Assembly (NCBI RefSeq): GCF_039727615.1 | Contig: NZ_CP152474.1 | Span: 2,728,001 to 2,792,000, forward strand | DNA: 64,000 bases | Direction of reading: 5' to 3' | From: Leclercia sp. S52 | Lineage (GTDB): Bacteria > Pseudomonadota > Gammaproteobacteria > Enterobacterales > Enterobacteriaceae | Shown here: piece by piece, positions 10,490-20,353 of the stretch | Position numbering within the stretch: position 1 is the stretch's first letter | Layout: each line of letters starts with the position of its first letter | Translations under genes and position numbers: made by a program | Notes under the pieces: model-generated | The model's database searches: none | What the model was told of the DNA's origin: nothing | Seen by the model: only the letters and a program-made list of their open reading frames with translations

Positions 10490-11499
10490 ACCAGCTCCTC
10501 GTACGGCTTAAAGCAGGCACGCAGACGGCCTGGGGCAAACTCTTCCAGCGGTGGCGCGCTGTTGCAGATCTCCATCGCATGCGGACAACGAGGCTGGAAC
10601 GGACAGCCTTTTGGCAGACGCAGCAGGTTTGGCGGGTTGCCCGGAATCGTCAGCAGCGACTCCCCTTCCGCATCGAGACGCGGAACGGCGTTCAGCAGGC
10701 CGATAGAGTACGGGTGCGCCGGGTTGTAGAACACATCGCGCGCTTTACCGTACTCCATGGTACGACCGGCATACATCACCAGCACTTTGTCGCAGATCCC
10801 GGCGACCACGCCCAGATCGTGGGTAATCATGATGATCGCCGTGTTGAACTCGCGCTTCAGCTCGTTCAGCAGGGTCATGATCTGCGCCTGAACGGTTACG
10901 TCCAGCGCGGTGGTCGGTTCATCGGCAATCAGCAGTTTTGGCCGGCACAGCAATGCCATGGCGATCATCACACGCTGGCGCATCCCGCCGGAAAATTCGT
11001 GTGGGAACATGCGCATACGCTTACGCGCTTCCGGCATTTTCACCGCATCCAGCATCTTAACTGACTCTTCAAAAGCAGCAGCTTTGCCCAGTCCTTTATG
11101 CAGCATCAGCACTTCCATCAGCTGCTCGCCCACACGCATGTAGGGGTTCAGGGAGGTCATTGGATCCTGGAAAATCATTGAGATCTGCTCGGCACGCAGC
11201 TTGTTCAGCTCGCTCTCCGGCAGGTTGAGGATCTGTCTGCCGTTAAAGGTGGCGGAACCCCCGATGACGCCGTTTTGCGCCAGCAGGCCCATCAGCGCAA
11301 AGGCGGTCTGGGATTTACCGGAACCGGATTCACCCACGATCCCCAGCGTCTCCCCCGCCCGCAGGCTAAAGTTGAGATCGTTTACCGCGGTTACATCGCC
11401 ATCCGGCGTTTTAAAGGTGACCCGCAGATCTTTCACATCCAGCAGAGCGTTGCCCTGCTGATGGGTTTGTGGCGCAGATGCCGTTTCAATAATGGTCAT
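10486..11499 (-). CDS. oppD: Oligopeptide ABC transporter ATPase OppD
   Basis: 337 residues, partner ATPase of OppF. Walker A GESGSGKS begins at residue 56, the signature is FSGGMRQRVMIAMAL and Walker B LLIADEPTTALD, followed by the H-loop MITHDLGVVAG. The C-terminal oligopeptide-type domain has CPFQPRCPHAMEIC. ATP hydrolysis drives import through OppB-OppC. It lies 11 nt after oppC and overlaps oppF. Confidence 0.98.
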   Translation of the reverse strand: MTIIETASAPQTHQQGNALLDVKDLRVTFKTPDGDVTAVNDLNFSLRAGETLGIVGESGSGKSQTAFALMGLLAQNGVIGGSATFNGRQILNLPESELNKLRAEQISMIFQDPMTSLNPYMRVGEQLMEVLMLHKGLGKAAAFEESVKMLDAVKMPEARKRMRMFPHEFSGGMRQRVMIAMALLCRPKLLIADEPTTALDVTVQAQIMTLLNELKREFNTAIIMITHDLGVVAGICDKVLVMYAGRTMEYGKARDVFYNPAHPYSIGLLNAVPRLDAEGESLLTIPGNPPNLLRLPKGCPFQPRCPHAMEICNSAPPLEEFAPGRLRACFKPYEELV

Positions 11500-11510
11500 G
11501 GCGGCGCTCC

Positions 11511-12419
11511 TTAACGGTCTTTCGGATCGAGGGCATCACGCAGGCCATCGCCGATAAAGTTGAAACAAAACAGTGTCACGACCAGGAAACCTGCCGGGAA
11601 CAGCAGCAGCCACGGTGATACTTCCATGGAGTTCGCGCCATCGCTCAGCAGCGCACCCCAGCTACTCAGCGGCTCCTGGGTTCCGAGACCAAGGAAGCTG
11701 AGGAAGGATTCAAACAGGATCATGCTCGGCACCAGCAGGGAGGCATACACCACCACCACACCCAGCACGTTCGGCACGATATGACGCACCACAATGCTGC
11801 CGGTAGAGACCCCGCCGACCTGCGCCGCTTCGATAAACTCTTTGCGCTTCAGGCTCAGGGTCTGGCCGCGCACGATACGCGCCATATCCAGCCAGGAGAC
11901 CATGCCGATGGCAACGAAGATCAGCAGGATGTTCTGACCGAAGAAGGTCACCAGCAGGATCACGAAGAACATGAACGGGAATGAGTTGAGGATCTCAAGG
12001 ATACGCATCATCACCGAATCCACTTTGCCGCCGAGATAGCCGGACAGCGATCCGTACAGGGTACCCAGAATCACCGCCACGAAGGCCGCGGCGATCCCCA
12101 CCATCAGCGAAATACGTCCGCCGATGGCCACGCGGACCAGCAGGTCACGCCCGGAGGAGTCGGTGCCAAAGTAGTGGCCCGATTCGGTATCCGGCGCGCT
12201 GGACATCATGCCCCAGTCGGTGTCGAAGTAGCTGAACTGCGACAGCATCGGCGCTAAGGTCACAAACAGGGCGATAATCACCAGCACAATCAGGCTGGCA
12301 ACCGCCGCGCGGTTGTGCATAAAGCGACGGCGGGCATCCTGCCAGAGACTGCGTCCTTCGACTTCCAGTTTTTCACTGAAGTTTTCCAGCGCCTCGCTAT
12401 TTTTCTTACTTAACATCAT
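11511..12419 (-). CDS. oppC: Oligopeptide ABC transporter permease OppC
   Basis: 302 residues, same as E. coli OppC. It has an N-terminal cytoplasmic segment with one helix, then the five-helix permease core with the EAA loop (EFIEAAQVGGVSTGSIVVRH) that contacts the ATPases. The start has two ATGs in tandem (12419 and 12416); the first gives the usual MMLSKKNSE. It lies 14 nt after oppB. Confidence 0.97.
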   Translation of the reverse strand: MMLSKKNSEALENFSEKLEVEGRSLWQDARRRFMHNRAAVASLIVLVIIALFVTLAPMLSQFSYFDTDWGMMSSAPDTESGHYFGTDSSGRDLLVRVAIGGRISLMVGIAAAFVAVILGTLYGSLSGYLGGKVDSVMMRILEILNSFPFMFFVILLVTFFGQNILLIFVAIGMVSWLDMARIVRGQTLSLKRKEFIEAAQVGGVSTGSIVVRHIVPNVLGVVVVYASLLVPSMILFESFLSFLGLGTQEPLSSWGALLSDGANSMEVSPWLLLFPAGFLVVTLFCFNFIGDGLRDALDPKDR

Positions 12420-12433
12420 GGCGAGCTCCAGTC

Positions 12434-13354
12434 TCAGTAGCGGATTTTCGGATCGATGACGGCATACAGCACATCAACAATCGCGTTAAAGAAAATGGTC
12501 AGCGCACCGACGAGGATGGTCAGACTCAATACCAGGGAGTAGTCGCGGTTCAGGGCGCCGTTAACAAACAGCTGGCCGATACCCGGCAGACCATAAATGG
12601 TTTCGATAACCATTGAACCGGTAATGATACCGACGAACGCCGGGCCTAAATAAGAGAGAACCGGCAATAACGCAGGTTTTAATGCGTGACGGAAAATAAT
12701 CCGACGCATCGGCAGCCCTTTGGCGCGCGCGGTACGAATGAAGTTTGAGTGCAAAATTTCAATCATCGAACCACGGGTGATACGCGCAATGCTGGCAATA
12801 TAGGCCAGTGACAGCGCCACCATCGGCAGGATCATGTACTGCAGCGCCCCGCCATTCCAGCCGCCGCCGGGCAACCACTTCAGGGTAATAGCAAATATCA
12901 TGACCAGTAAGGGCGCGACGACAAAACTCGGTATGACGACCCCGGTCATTGCCACCCCCATAACGGCGTAATCCCATTTGGTATTTTGATTCAGCGCGGC
13001 TATTACACCCGCCGTGACGCCAAGAATAACGGCCAGTAAAAATGCCGCGGCACCTAATTTAGCCGAAACGGGGAAGCTGGACGCCACCAGATCGTTTACG
13101 GAATAGTCTTTATATTTGAATGACGGCCCAAAATCGCCGTGCGCCAGCTGCTTCAGATAATTGAAATACTGGGTGGAGATCGGATCGTTTAAATGGTATT
13201 TCGCTTCGATATTCGCCATCACTTCTGGCGGCAGCGTACGTTCACCGGTAAATGGACTACCCGGTGCGAGACGCATCATAAAGAAGGAGATCGTTATGAG
13301 AATAAATAGCGTTGGAATCGCTTCAAGACAGCGACGTAGGATAAATTTCAACAT
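12434..13354 (-). CDS. oppB: Oligopeptide ABC transporter permease OppB
   Basis: 306 residues with six membrane helices. The N-terminal helix MLKFILRRCLEAIPTLFILI and the EAA loop (FIRTARAKGLPMRRIIFRHA) are typical of the DppB/OppB group. It forms the translocation pore with OppC. It begins 85 nt after the oppA stop, a gap that in related bacteria lets oppA be expressed more than the rest. Confidence 0.97.
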   Translation of the reverse strand: MLKFILRRCLEAIPTLFILITISFFMMRLAPGSPFTGERTLPPEVMANIEAKYHLNDPISTQYFNYLKQLAHGDFGPSFKYKDYSVNDLVASSFPVSAKLGAAAFLLAVILGVTAGVIAALNQNTKWDYAVMGVAMTGVVIPSFVVAPLLVMIFAITLKWLPGGGWNGGALQYMILPMVALSLAYIASIARITRGSMIEILHSNFIRTARAKGLPMRRIIFRHALKPALLPVLSYLGPAFVGIITGSMVIETIYGLPGIGQLFVNGALNRDYSLVLSLTILVGALTIFFNAIVDVLYAVIDPKIRY

Positions 13355-13439
13355 TGCCCGTACCTTCTGGCGTGTGCCTATATAATATTACGATGAGTAG
13401 ACACCGTGGGGCGAGCACTGCCCGCCCCACTCATTGCCA

Positions 13440-15071
13440 TTAATGCTTGATGATATACAAGTTTTTAACGTAGATATTATCCATCGGGTCTTTACCGGTA
13501 TAACCACCTACCCACGGTTTCACCAGACGGGCGTTCACGTAGTAGTAAACCGGCACGATCGCAGAGTCTTTATCGAGCTGCTGTTCTGCTTTCGAATACA
13601 GCTCAGCGCGCTGCGCTTCGTCAGTGACTTTCAGGGTATCGCCGATCAGCTTATCGAACTCTGCGCTCTTATAGTGCGCGGTGTTGTTCGAGCTGTCGCT
13701 CAGCATGGTGTTCAGGAAGGAAGTCGGTTCGTTGTAGTCCGCACACCAGCCTGCACGCGCCACATCAAAGGTGCCCTGATGACGGCTGTCCAGGAAGGTT
13801 TTCCACTCCTGGTTCTCCAGCTTCACGTTCGCACCCAGGTTTTTCTTCCAGATGGAGGAGACGGCGATAGCCAGTTTTTTATGCAGATCGGAGGTGTTGT
13901 ACAGCAGGCTAAAGGTCAACGGCTTGTCAGCGGTGTAACCGGCTTCGGCCAGCAGTTTCTTCGCTTCAGCATTACGCTGTTCCTGGGTCATTTTGAACCA
14001 TTCTGGCTCGGTCAGCTTCGCGCCATCGGTATACGGTGGGGTGTAGCTGTAGGCCGGCAGGTCGCCCTGGTTTTTCACTTTATTGACGATGATATCGCGA
14101 TCCAGTGCCAGCTTCAGCGCGGTACGGACACGAACGTCAGTGAATGGCGCTTTCTGGTTGTTGATCTCGTAGTAATAAGTACACAGATACGGGTCAACGT
14201 GGACTTCAGTCGGGATCTCTTTTTTCAGCTTCTGGAACAGTTCGATCGGCATGTTGTTATAGGTCATGTCGATTTCGCCGCTGCGGTAGCGGTTAACGTC
14301 GGTCACTTCAGAAGAGATTGGCAGGTAGGTGACCTGATTGATAACGGTTTTGGCGTTATCCCAGTAATTGGTATTACGCTCCAGGTCGATACGTTCGTTA
14401 ACAACCCAGGCTTTCAGCTTATAGGCGCCGTTGGTGACGATATTGGCAGGCTGAGTCCACTTCTCGCCGAATTTTTCAACCGCTGCTTTTGGAACAGGGG
14501 AAACGGACGGGTGCACCAGCAGTTTGTAGAAATACGGTACTGGCTCGCTCAGGGTCACTTCGAAGGTATTATCATCAATCGCTTTGACGCCGAGGTCAGT
14601 AATCGGTTTTTTGCCGGTGATGATGTCATCGATATTGGCGATATGGCCATACTGCAGATAGCTCGCATACGGAGAAGCGGTGTTTGGATCCGCCAGACGC
14701 TGCCAGCTATAAACGAAATCTTGTGCGGTAACCGGGGAACCGTCAGACCATTTTGCGTCTTTGCGCAGGTGGAAGGTCCAGACTTTAAAGTCTTTGTTTT
14801 CCCATTTTTCAGCAACCCCGGCAACCGGGTGGCCGTCTACGTCAGTGACCAGCAGGCCTTCGAACAGGTCGCGGTTAACGTTAGACTCCGGTACACCTTC
14901 AATTTTGTGCGGATCCAGAGACTGAACCTCAGCACCGTTGTTACGCACCAGCGTTTGCTTCTCCGCCAGTTGGACCCCAGCAGGTACGTCAGCAGCCATT
15001 GCAACGTTGCCCGCGATTAGCGCAGTTAAGATCCCCGCCGCGACCAGACTTTTTTTTGTGATGATGGACAT
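13440..15071 (-). CDS. oppA: Periplasmic oligopeptide-binding protein OppA
   Basis: 543 residues. A Sec signal peptide (MSIITKKSLVAAGILTALIAGNVAMA) is followed by the mature protein ADVPAGVQLAEKQTLVRNNG. The SBP_bac_5 fold carries the hallmark YEINNQKAPFTDVRVRTAL stretch. It binds peptides of two to five residues with little side-chain preference. First gene of oppABCDF. The start region CAACACAATG could pair with the R1 segment of GcvB sRNA, which represses oppA in enterobacteria. Confidence 0.98.
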   Translation of the reverse strand: MSIITKKSLVAAGILTALIAGNVAMAADVPAGVQLAEKQTLVRNNGAEVQSLDPHKIEGVPESNVNRDLFEGLLVTDVDGHPVAGVAEKWENKDFKVWTFHLRKDAKWSDGSPVTAQDFVYSWQRLADPNTASPYASYLQYGHIANIDDIITGKKPITDLGVKAIDDNTFEVTLSEPVPYFYKLLVHPSVSPVPKAAVEKFGEKWTQPANIVTNGAYKLKAWVVNERIDLERNTNYWDNAKTVINQVTYLPISSEVTDVNRYRSGEIDMTYNNMPIELFQKLKKEIPTEVHVDPYLCTYYYEINNQKAPFTDVRVRTALKLALDRDIIVNKVKNQGDLPAYSYTPPYTDGAKLTEPEWFKMTQEQRNAEAKKLLAEAGYTADKPLTFSLLYNTSDLHKKLAIAVSSIWKKNLGANVKLENQEWKTFLDSRHQGTFDVARAGWCADYNEPTSFLNTMLSDSSNNTAHYKSAEFDKLIGDTLKVTDEAQRAELYSKAEQQLDKDSAIVPVYYYVNARLVKPWVGGYTGKDPMDNIYVKNLYIIKH

Positions 15072-15090
15072 TGTGTTGATACTCCACTCT
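15069..15090 (-). promoter_or_regulatory. oppA ribosome site with candidate GcvB pairing region
   Basis: On the minus strand GAGTGGAG is followed by TATCAACACAATG. The CAACACAA element is complementary to the GU-rich R1 region of GcvB, the known repressor of oppA. GcvB itself is not in this window, so pairing is inferred. Confidence 0.45.
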
Positions 15091-15798
15091 TTATAATTAC
15101 TGGTTTTTTACCAGCCTGTTTAATTCCCCTTTTTGGGGTTCCCTGACAACGTAGGAGTTTATGCTGCTGTCAGGCGTTTTTACTTCTCGCTATCACCGAC
15201 TTTACTATTACTAACGGCTCGTCTGGCCGCCTTGCGTCGATTCTTTACAGGCCTCCCCTGTCGAGGCCTGTCTTAATTCTTTTAGGTCAGAACCGTTAAT
15301 GAAAAAGATTCTCATCTAAAAAATTTCTGCGGAAAATATAAGGCCGGAAAGTACCAAATGGCTTTCTCGGGTGCCAATACATTTTGCAAATTTGTTAACC
15401 AATTCTCTTTTACGGAAGTTACCGTAACGCTGTGGGCTACCCTGCCGCGCATCAAAAGCGGGAAATATTTCCGCTATTCAATAGGATATAGAAAGTATTC
15501 TCGACGATGGCGTCGCTGTGCTGGAGACGACGGGTTGTTTGTACAAAAAATTAACAACTGTCTATTATTTAGCACATTCATCTAAATCATTCACCAAATT
15601 ACTAATATCATCTCAGTTATCCCGCAGCAAGCCCCAGAGTATGGTGTGAGTAAAATAACAGTCTTGTTGCGCGGAATGTGACCAATGCGATGCGGGGATG
15701 AATGACAAGTCGTTGATAGTTAATAAAACAAAATTATTAGTAAAATTTATTATAGTTAAAGCGATTTTCAACTTTCATTATATGATTTGCTGATAATG
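15072..15798. other. Long oppA upstream region without a gene
   Basis: About 730 bp between the oppA start and the ychE terminator. It becomes AT-rich towards ychE and must hold the oppA promoter and leader. A 75-codon frame at 15358-15585 has no recognisable product and was not accepted. Nothing else was identified with confidence. Confidence 0.6.
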
Positions 15799-15799
15799 A

Positions 15800-15826
15800 C
15801 AAAAAAAACGGCGCCATCAGCGCCGC
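15800..15826 (-). terminator. Intrinsic terminator after ychE
   Basis: On the minus strand stem GGCGC / GCGCC with a 5-nt loop followed by CG and eight T. Confidence 0.85.
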
Positions 15827-15843
15827 GCTTTCATCTGAAATGG

Positions 15844-16491
15844 TTAACCTAATAAACCCGGGAAAATGGATTTCAGTCCGGTAACAATAAATTCAATCCC
15901 CAGCGCCATCAGCAGCAAACCCATAATACGGGTGATAACGTTGATACCGGTCTGGCCAAGCAGTCGCACCAGCCAGGGGGCAAGTCGGAATACGCCCCAA
16001 CAGCAAAACGCAAACAGCGCGATGGCGATCGAGAATCCAATCAGGTGCATCAGGTTGTGGTAGCGTGTTCCCCAGACGATGGTGGAACTGATGGCACCCG
16101 GTCCGGCCATTAAAGGCAACGCCAGGGGTACCACGCCAATGCTTTCACGGATGGCGGTCTCTGATTTTTCCTGCTTGTTTTGTTTGTCCTCACCCAGCTT
16201 ACCGCTGATCATCGACATCGCGATGGTCACCACCAGGATCCCGCCGGCAATACGGAACGAATCAATAGAGATGCCAAAAATCTGCAATATAGAGTCGCCA
16301 AGATAGAGAGAGGTTAGCAGGATGATGGCGACCGACAGGTTTGCGGTCAGGTTGGTTTTATTCCTGGCCAGCGCGGTCTGATAGCTGGTCATGCTGATAA
16401 AGACAGGGATAATGCCCACCGGGTTGACCAGCGCGAACAGACCGATAAAAAACTTAAAATAGGTTGGAAAATCAAAGAGCGATAGGCTCAC
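15844..16491 (-). CDS. ychE: MarC-family inner-membrane protein YchE
   Basis: 215 residues with six membrane helices, matching E. coli YchE in length. Family signatures are FFIGLFALVNPVGIIPVFISM near the N-terminus and LPLMAGPGAISSTIVWG in the second half. MarC proteins are polytopic with no proven substrate. The GTG at 16491 (GGAG seven bases upstream) is chosen over an ATG at 16542 because the longer form adds 17 residues absent from the family. Divergent from adhE. Confidence 0.93.
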   Translation of the reverse strand: MSLSLFDFPTYFKFFIGLFALVNPVGIIPVFISMTSYQTALARNKTNLTANLSVAIILLTSLYLGDSILQIFGISIDSFRIAGGILVVTIAMSMISGKLGEDKQNKQEKSETAIRESIGVVPLALPLMAGPGAISSTIVWGTRYHNLMHLIGFSIAIALFAFCCWGVFRLAPWLVRLLGQTGINVITRIMGLLLMALGIEFIVTGLKSIFPGLLG

Positions 16492-16968
16492 AGTTAGCTC
16501 CGCTGATAAGCAAGACTCAAGATAAAGGTATGGCAATCGCAATAACCGCGCAGAAGATACGCTTTTTACGCATGCACTTCATCACAATATTGCGAATTAT
16601 AGTGGTTTGACGCTGTAAAATATTTGTGTACTAAATGCATTCCTGTGGTTCAATTGCTTTTGCAATTATTTAACATCTGATGCAACGCCCCAAAATACCC
16701 CTGCTGAAAGGTATCAGCTTATGGATAAATTGATACAGATCATGTTTTCCGTACTCAGAAGTGAGTAATCTTGATTACGCCACCACGGAGATTCAGTATC
16801 TGAACGTAGGCTACTGATGGGAGGCTCTTTTAGTAAATCAGGGGAACGATAAAAACGTTAACACCTTGTTTTTATGTAAGTTAAGCAAGTGGCAATGGCG
16901 CTGACTATACTGTTTTCGTGTCGGGCAGCTGATTTACTAAAAGAGTTTAACATTATCAGGAGAGCATT
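16492..16968. other. ychE-adhE divergent region with long adhE leader
   Basis: About 480 bp. The right part is the adhE 5' leader, containing a 17-bp perfect inverted repeat (see separate entry) and ending in the CAGGAGA ribosome site. No gene was found. Confidence 0.6.
16825..16945 (+). promoter_or_regulatory. 17-bp inverted repeat in the adhE leader
   Basis: CTCTTTTAGTAAATCAG (16825-16841) is perfectly repeated in reverse complement at 16929-16945; G-U pairs can extend it by two or three. The loop is 87 nt. The second arm ends 23 nt before the adhE ATG, close to its ribosome site. E. coli adhE translation is known to need RNase III cleavage of its leader, and this long duplex is the natural candidate substrate here (inference). 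Confidence 0.75.
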
Positions 16969-19653
16969 ATGGCTGTTACTAATGTCGCAGAGCTTAACGC
17001 ACTTGTAGAGCGCGTAAAAAAAGCCCAGCGTGAATATGCCAATTTCACCCAAGAACAGGTTGATAAAATCTTCCGCGCCGCCGCTCTGGCTGCTGCAGAT
17101 GCTCGAATCCCTCTCGCTAAAATGGCCGTTGCCGAATCCGGTATGGGTATCGTTGAAGATAAAGTGATTAAAAACCACTTTGCTTCTGAGTATATCTACA
17201 ACGCCTATAAAGATGAGAAGACTTGTGGCGTCCTGTCTGAAGATGACACTTTCGGTACCATCACCATTGCAGAGCCAATCGGCATCATCTGCGGTATCGT
17301 TCCGACAACCAACCCAACTTCTACTGCTATCTTCAAATCGCTCATCAGCCTGAAGACGCGCAACGCAATCATTTTCTCTCCACACCCACGTGCTAAAGAT
17401 GCGACCAACAAAGCGGCCGATATCGTTCTGCAAGCGGCAATCGCTGCAGGTGCACCGAAAGATCTGATCGGCTGGATCGATCAGCCTTCTGTGGAGCTGT
17501 CTAACGCACTGATGCACCACCCTGACATCAACCTGATCCTTGCGACCGGTGGACCTGGCATGGTTAAAGCCGCATATAGCTCCGGTAAACCGGCTATCGG
17601 CGTAGGTGCAGGTAACACGCCGGTTGTTATCGACGAAACTGCCGATATCAAACGTGCTGTTGCATCCGTTCTGATGTCTAAAACCTTCGACAACGGCGTT
17701 ATCTGTGCTTCCGAGCAGTCCGTTGTGGTTGTTGACTCCGTATATGATGCCGTCCGCGAACGTTTCGCCAGCCACGGCGGCTACATGCTGCAGGGCCAGG
17801 AGCTGAAAGCCGTTCAGGACATCATCCTGAAAAATGGCGCGCTGAACGCCGCCATCGTAGGTCAGCCAGCGTACAAAATTGCTGAACTGGCAGGCTTCAC
17901 CGTTCCGGCCTCCACTAAGATCCTGATTGGTGAAGTGAGTGTCGTTGACGAGAGCGAGCCGTTCGCTCACGAAAAACTGTCTCCAACGCTGGCAATGTAC
18001 CGCGCCAAAGATTTCGAAGACGCGGTCGTTAAAGCGGAGAAACTGGTCGCCATGGGCGGTATCGGTCATACCTCCTGCCTGTACACCGACCAGGATAACC
18101 AGCCTGAACGTGTCGCGCACTTCGGCCAGATGATGAAAACCGCACGTATCCTGATCAACACCCCTGCTTCTCAGGGTGGTATCGGTGACCTGTATAACTT
18201 TAAACTCGCGCCTTCCCTGACTCTGGGTTGTGGTTCATGGGGTGGTAACTCCATCTCTGAGAACGTTGGTCCTAAGCACCTGATCAACAAGAAAACCGTT
18301 GCTAAGCGAGCTGAAAACATGTTGTGGCATAAACTTCCGAAATCTATCTACTTCCGCCGTGGCTCTCTGCCAATCGCGCTGGATGAAGTGATTACTGATG
18401 GCCACAAACGTGCGCTCATCGTGACCGACCGTTTCCTCTTCAACAACGGCTACGCAGACCAGATCACCTCTGTGCTGAAAGCTGCTGGTGTGGAAACTGA
18501 AGTATTCTTCGAAGTTGAAGCTGACCCAACCCTGTCCGTTGTTCGCAAAGGTGCAGAGCTGGCCAACTCCTTCAAACCAGACGTGATTATCGCGCTGGGC
18601 GGCGGCTCCCCAATGGATGCAGCCAAAATCATGTGGGTTATGTACGAGCACCCGGAAACCCACTTCGAAGAGCTGGCGCTGCGCTTTATGGATATCCGTA
18701 AACGTATCTACAAGTTCCCGAAAATGGGCGTGAAAGCGAAAATGATCGCCGTCACCACCACTTCCGGTACCGGTTCTGAAGTGACACCGTTTGCCGTTGT
18801 AACCGACGATGCAACTGGTCAGAAATACCCACTGGCAGACTACGCGCTGACCCCGGATATGGCGATTGTTGACGCCAACCTGGTAATGGATATGCCGAAA
18901 TCACTCTGTGCGTTCGGTGGTCTGGATGCAGTGACTCACGCCCTGGAAGCTTACGTTTCTGTGCTGGCGTCTGAGTTCTCTGACGGTCAGGCTCTGCAGG
19001 CGCTTAAGCTCCTGAAAGAGAACCTGCCAGCGTCTTATAACGAAGGCTCTAAAAACCCGGTTGCCCGTGAGCGTGTGCACAGTGCTGCCACCATCGCCGG
19101 TATCGCGTTTGCGAACGCCTTCCTGGGTGTGTGTCACTCCATGGCGCACAAGCTGGGTTCACAGTTCCACATTCCTCACGGTCTGGCGAACGCCCTGCTG
19201 ATTTCTAACGTTATCCGTTACAACGCTAACGACAACCCGACCAAGCAGACTGCATTCAGCCAGTATGACCGTCCACAGGCTCGCCGTCGCTACGCAGAAA
19301 TTGCTGACCACCTGGGCCTGAGCGCACCTGGTGACCGCACTGCTGCGAAGATCGAGAAGCTGCTGGGATGGCTGGACAGCATTAAAGCTGAACTGGGTAT
19401 TCCGAAGTCTATCCGCGAAGCCGGTGTTCAGGAAGCTGACTTCCTGGCACACGTAGACAAGCTGTCTGAAGATGCCTTTGATGACCAGTGTACTGGTGCG
19501 AACCCGCGCTACCCACTGATCGCAGAGCTGAAACAGATTCTGCTGGATACCTACTACGGCCGTGAATATTCTGAAGGCGTTCCTGCATCAGCTGCACCTG
19601 CTGCTGTAGTCGTGCCAGTCAAAGCGGATAAGAAAGCGAAGAAAAGCGCTTAA
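16969..19653 (+). CDS. adhE: Bifunctional acetaldehyde-CoA/alcohol dehydrogenase AdhE
   Basis: 894 residues. AdhE reduces acetyl-CoA to acetaldehyde and then to ethanol, reoxidising NADH in fermentation; it forms spirosome filaments. The N-terminal aldehyde dehydrogenase half has catalytic C246 (FDNGVICASEQ). The C-terminal iron-dependent alcohol dehydrogenase half shows GGGSPMDAAKIMW and the metal-binding histidines in FANAFLGVCHSMAHKLGSQF and HIPHGLANALL. The C-terminus is a Lys/Ala-rich tail. ATG at 16969 follows CAGGAGAGCATT. Confidence 0.99.
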   Translation: MAVTNVAELNALVERVKKAQREYANFTQEQVDKIFRAAALAAADARIPLAKMAVAESGMGIVEDKVIKNHFASEYIYNAYKDEKTCGVLSEDDTFGTITIAEPIGIICGIVPTTNPTSTAIFKSLISLKTRNAIIFSPHPRAKDATNKAADIVLQAAIAAGAPKDLIGWIDQPSVELSNALMHHPDINLILATGGPGMVKAAYSSGKPAIGVGAGNTPVVIDETADIKRAVASVLMSKTFDNGVICASEQSVVVVDSVYDAVRERFASHGGYMLQGQELKAVQDIILKNGALNAAIVGQPAYKIAELAGFTVPASTKILIGEVSVVDESEPFAHEKLSPTLAMYRAKDFEDAVVKAEKLVAMGGIGHTSCLYTDQDNQPERVAHFGQMMKTARILINTPASQGGIGDLYNFKLAPSLTLGCGSWGGNSISENVGPKHLINKKTVAKRAENMLWHKLPKSIYFRRGSLPIALDEVITDGHKRALIVTDRFLFNNGYADQITSVLKAAGVETEVFFEVEADPTLSVVRKGAELANSFKPDVIIALGGGSPMDAAKIMWVMYEHPETHFEELALRFMDIRKRIYKFPKMGVKAKMIAVTTTSGTGSEVTPFAVVTDDATGQKYPLADYALTPDMAIVDANLVMDMPKSLCAFGGLDAVTHALEAYVSVLASEFSDGQALQALKLLKENLPASYNEGSKNPVARERVHSAATIAGIAFANAFLGVCHSMAHKLGSQFHIPHGLANALLISNVIRYNANDNPTKQTAFSQYDRPQARRRYAEIADHLGLSAPGDRTAAKIEKLLGWLDSIKAELGIPKSIREAGVQEADFLAHVDKLSEDAFDDQCTGANPRYPLIAELKQILLDTYYGREYSEGVPASAAPAAVVVPVKADKKAKKSA

Positions 19654-19665
19654 TTAATCGCTAAA

Positions 19666-19694
19666 TAAAAAAACCCGCTCCGGCGGGTTTTTTT
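19666..19694 (+). terminator. Intrinsic terminator after adhE
   Basis: Stem CCCGC / GCGGG with a TCCG loop, A-rich upstream and seven T downstream. Confidence 0.9.
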
Positions 19695-19738
19695 ATGTCT
19701 GTAACAGAGGACGAACAAAGAGAAGTGAAATAGCGCCT

Positions 19739-20353
19739 CTAACGACGACAGGCGTCCTGAATGGCCGTCAGGGAGCCTACAACCAGCGCCTCCTTATAAT
19801 GCTTACGACAGACGGAGACATAACGCTCATTACCGCCAATGACTACCTGCTCGCCTTCTGCATAGGGTTTGCCTGCCTGATCCAGGCGCAGCACCATACT
19901 CGCTTTGCGGCCACAGAAACAGATGGTTTTCAATTCAACCAGTTTATCCGACCAGGCCAGTAAATACTGGCTACCAATAAACAACTCACCACGAAAATCC
20001 GTACGCAGGCCATAACAGAGCACCGGAATATCCAGCTCGTCGACCACTTCTGATAACTCATGCACCTGCTGACGCGTTAAAAACTGGCTCTCATCTACCA
20101 GCACACAATGCACAGCCTGAGTGGCCACTTCTGCACGGATCTCTTCCAGCAGATTGGTTTGCGGGTTATATAGCTTTGCCGGAGATGAAAGACCAATTCG
20201 CGAGCTAACCTTTCCGCTACCAAAACGGTCATCAATCTCGGCGGTGTAAACGAGGGTCTGCATCCCACGCTCCTGGTAATTGTAGGAGGATTGCAGTAAT
20301 GCGGTCGACTTACCTGCGTTCATTGCTGAATAGTAGAAATACAGTTGTGCCAT
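19739..20353 (-). CDS. tdk: Thymidine kinase
   Basis: 204 residues, type II thymidine kinase for dTTP salvage. The P-loop is SAMNAGKST (9-17), followed by the Asp/Glu motif VDESQFL and the base-binding region. The zinc-binding cysteines of the lasso domain are in [10 protein letters not shown] and VSVCRKHY. It converges with adhE and is divergent from hns. Confidence 0.97.
   Translation of the reverse strand: MAQLYFYYSAMNAGKSTALLQSSYNYQERGMQTLVYTAEIDDRFGSGKVSSRIGLSSPAKLYNPQTNLLEEIRAEVATQAVHCVLVDESQFLTRQQVHELSEVVDELDIPVLCYGLRTDFRGELFIGSQYLLAWSDKLVELKTICFCGRKASMVLRLDQAGKPYAEGEQVVIGGNERYVSVCRKHYKEALVVGSLTAIQDACRR

Noticed and set aside
13434..15020. Long open frame opposite oppA
   Set aside because: It lies entirely antisense to the intact oppA, has no ribosome site and no recognisable domain; it reflects codon bias of the real gene.
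15358..15585. 75-codon plus-strand frame upstream of oppA
   Set aside because: No ribosome site, no family likeness and no context support.
16858..18120. Open frame opposite adhE
   Set aside because: Antisense to adhE and its leader, with no ribosome site or known domain.
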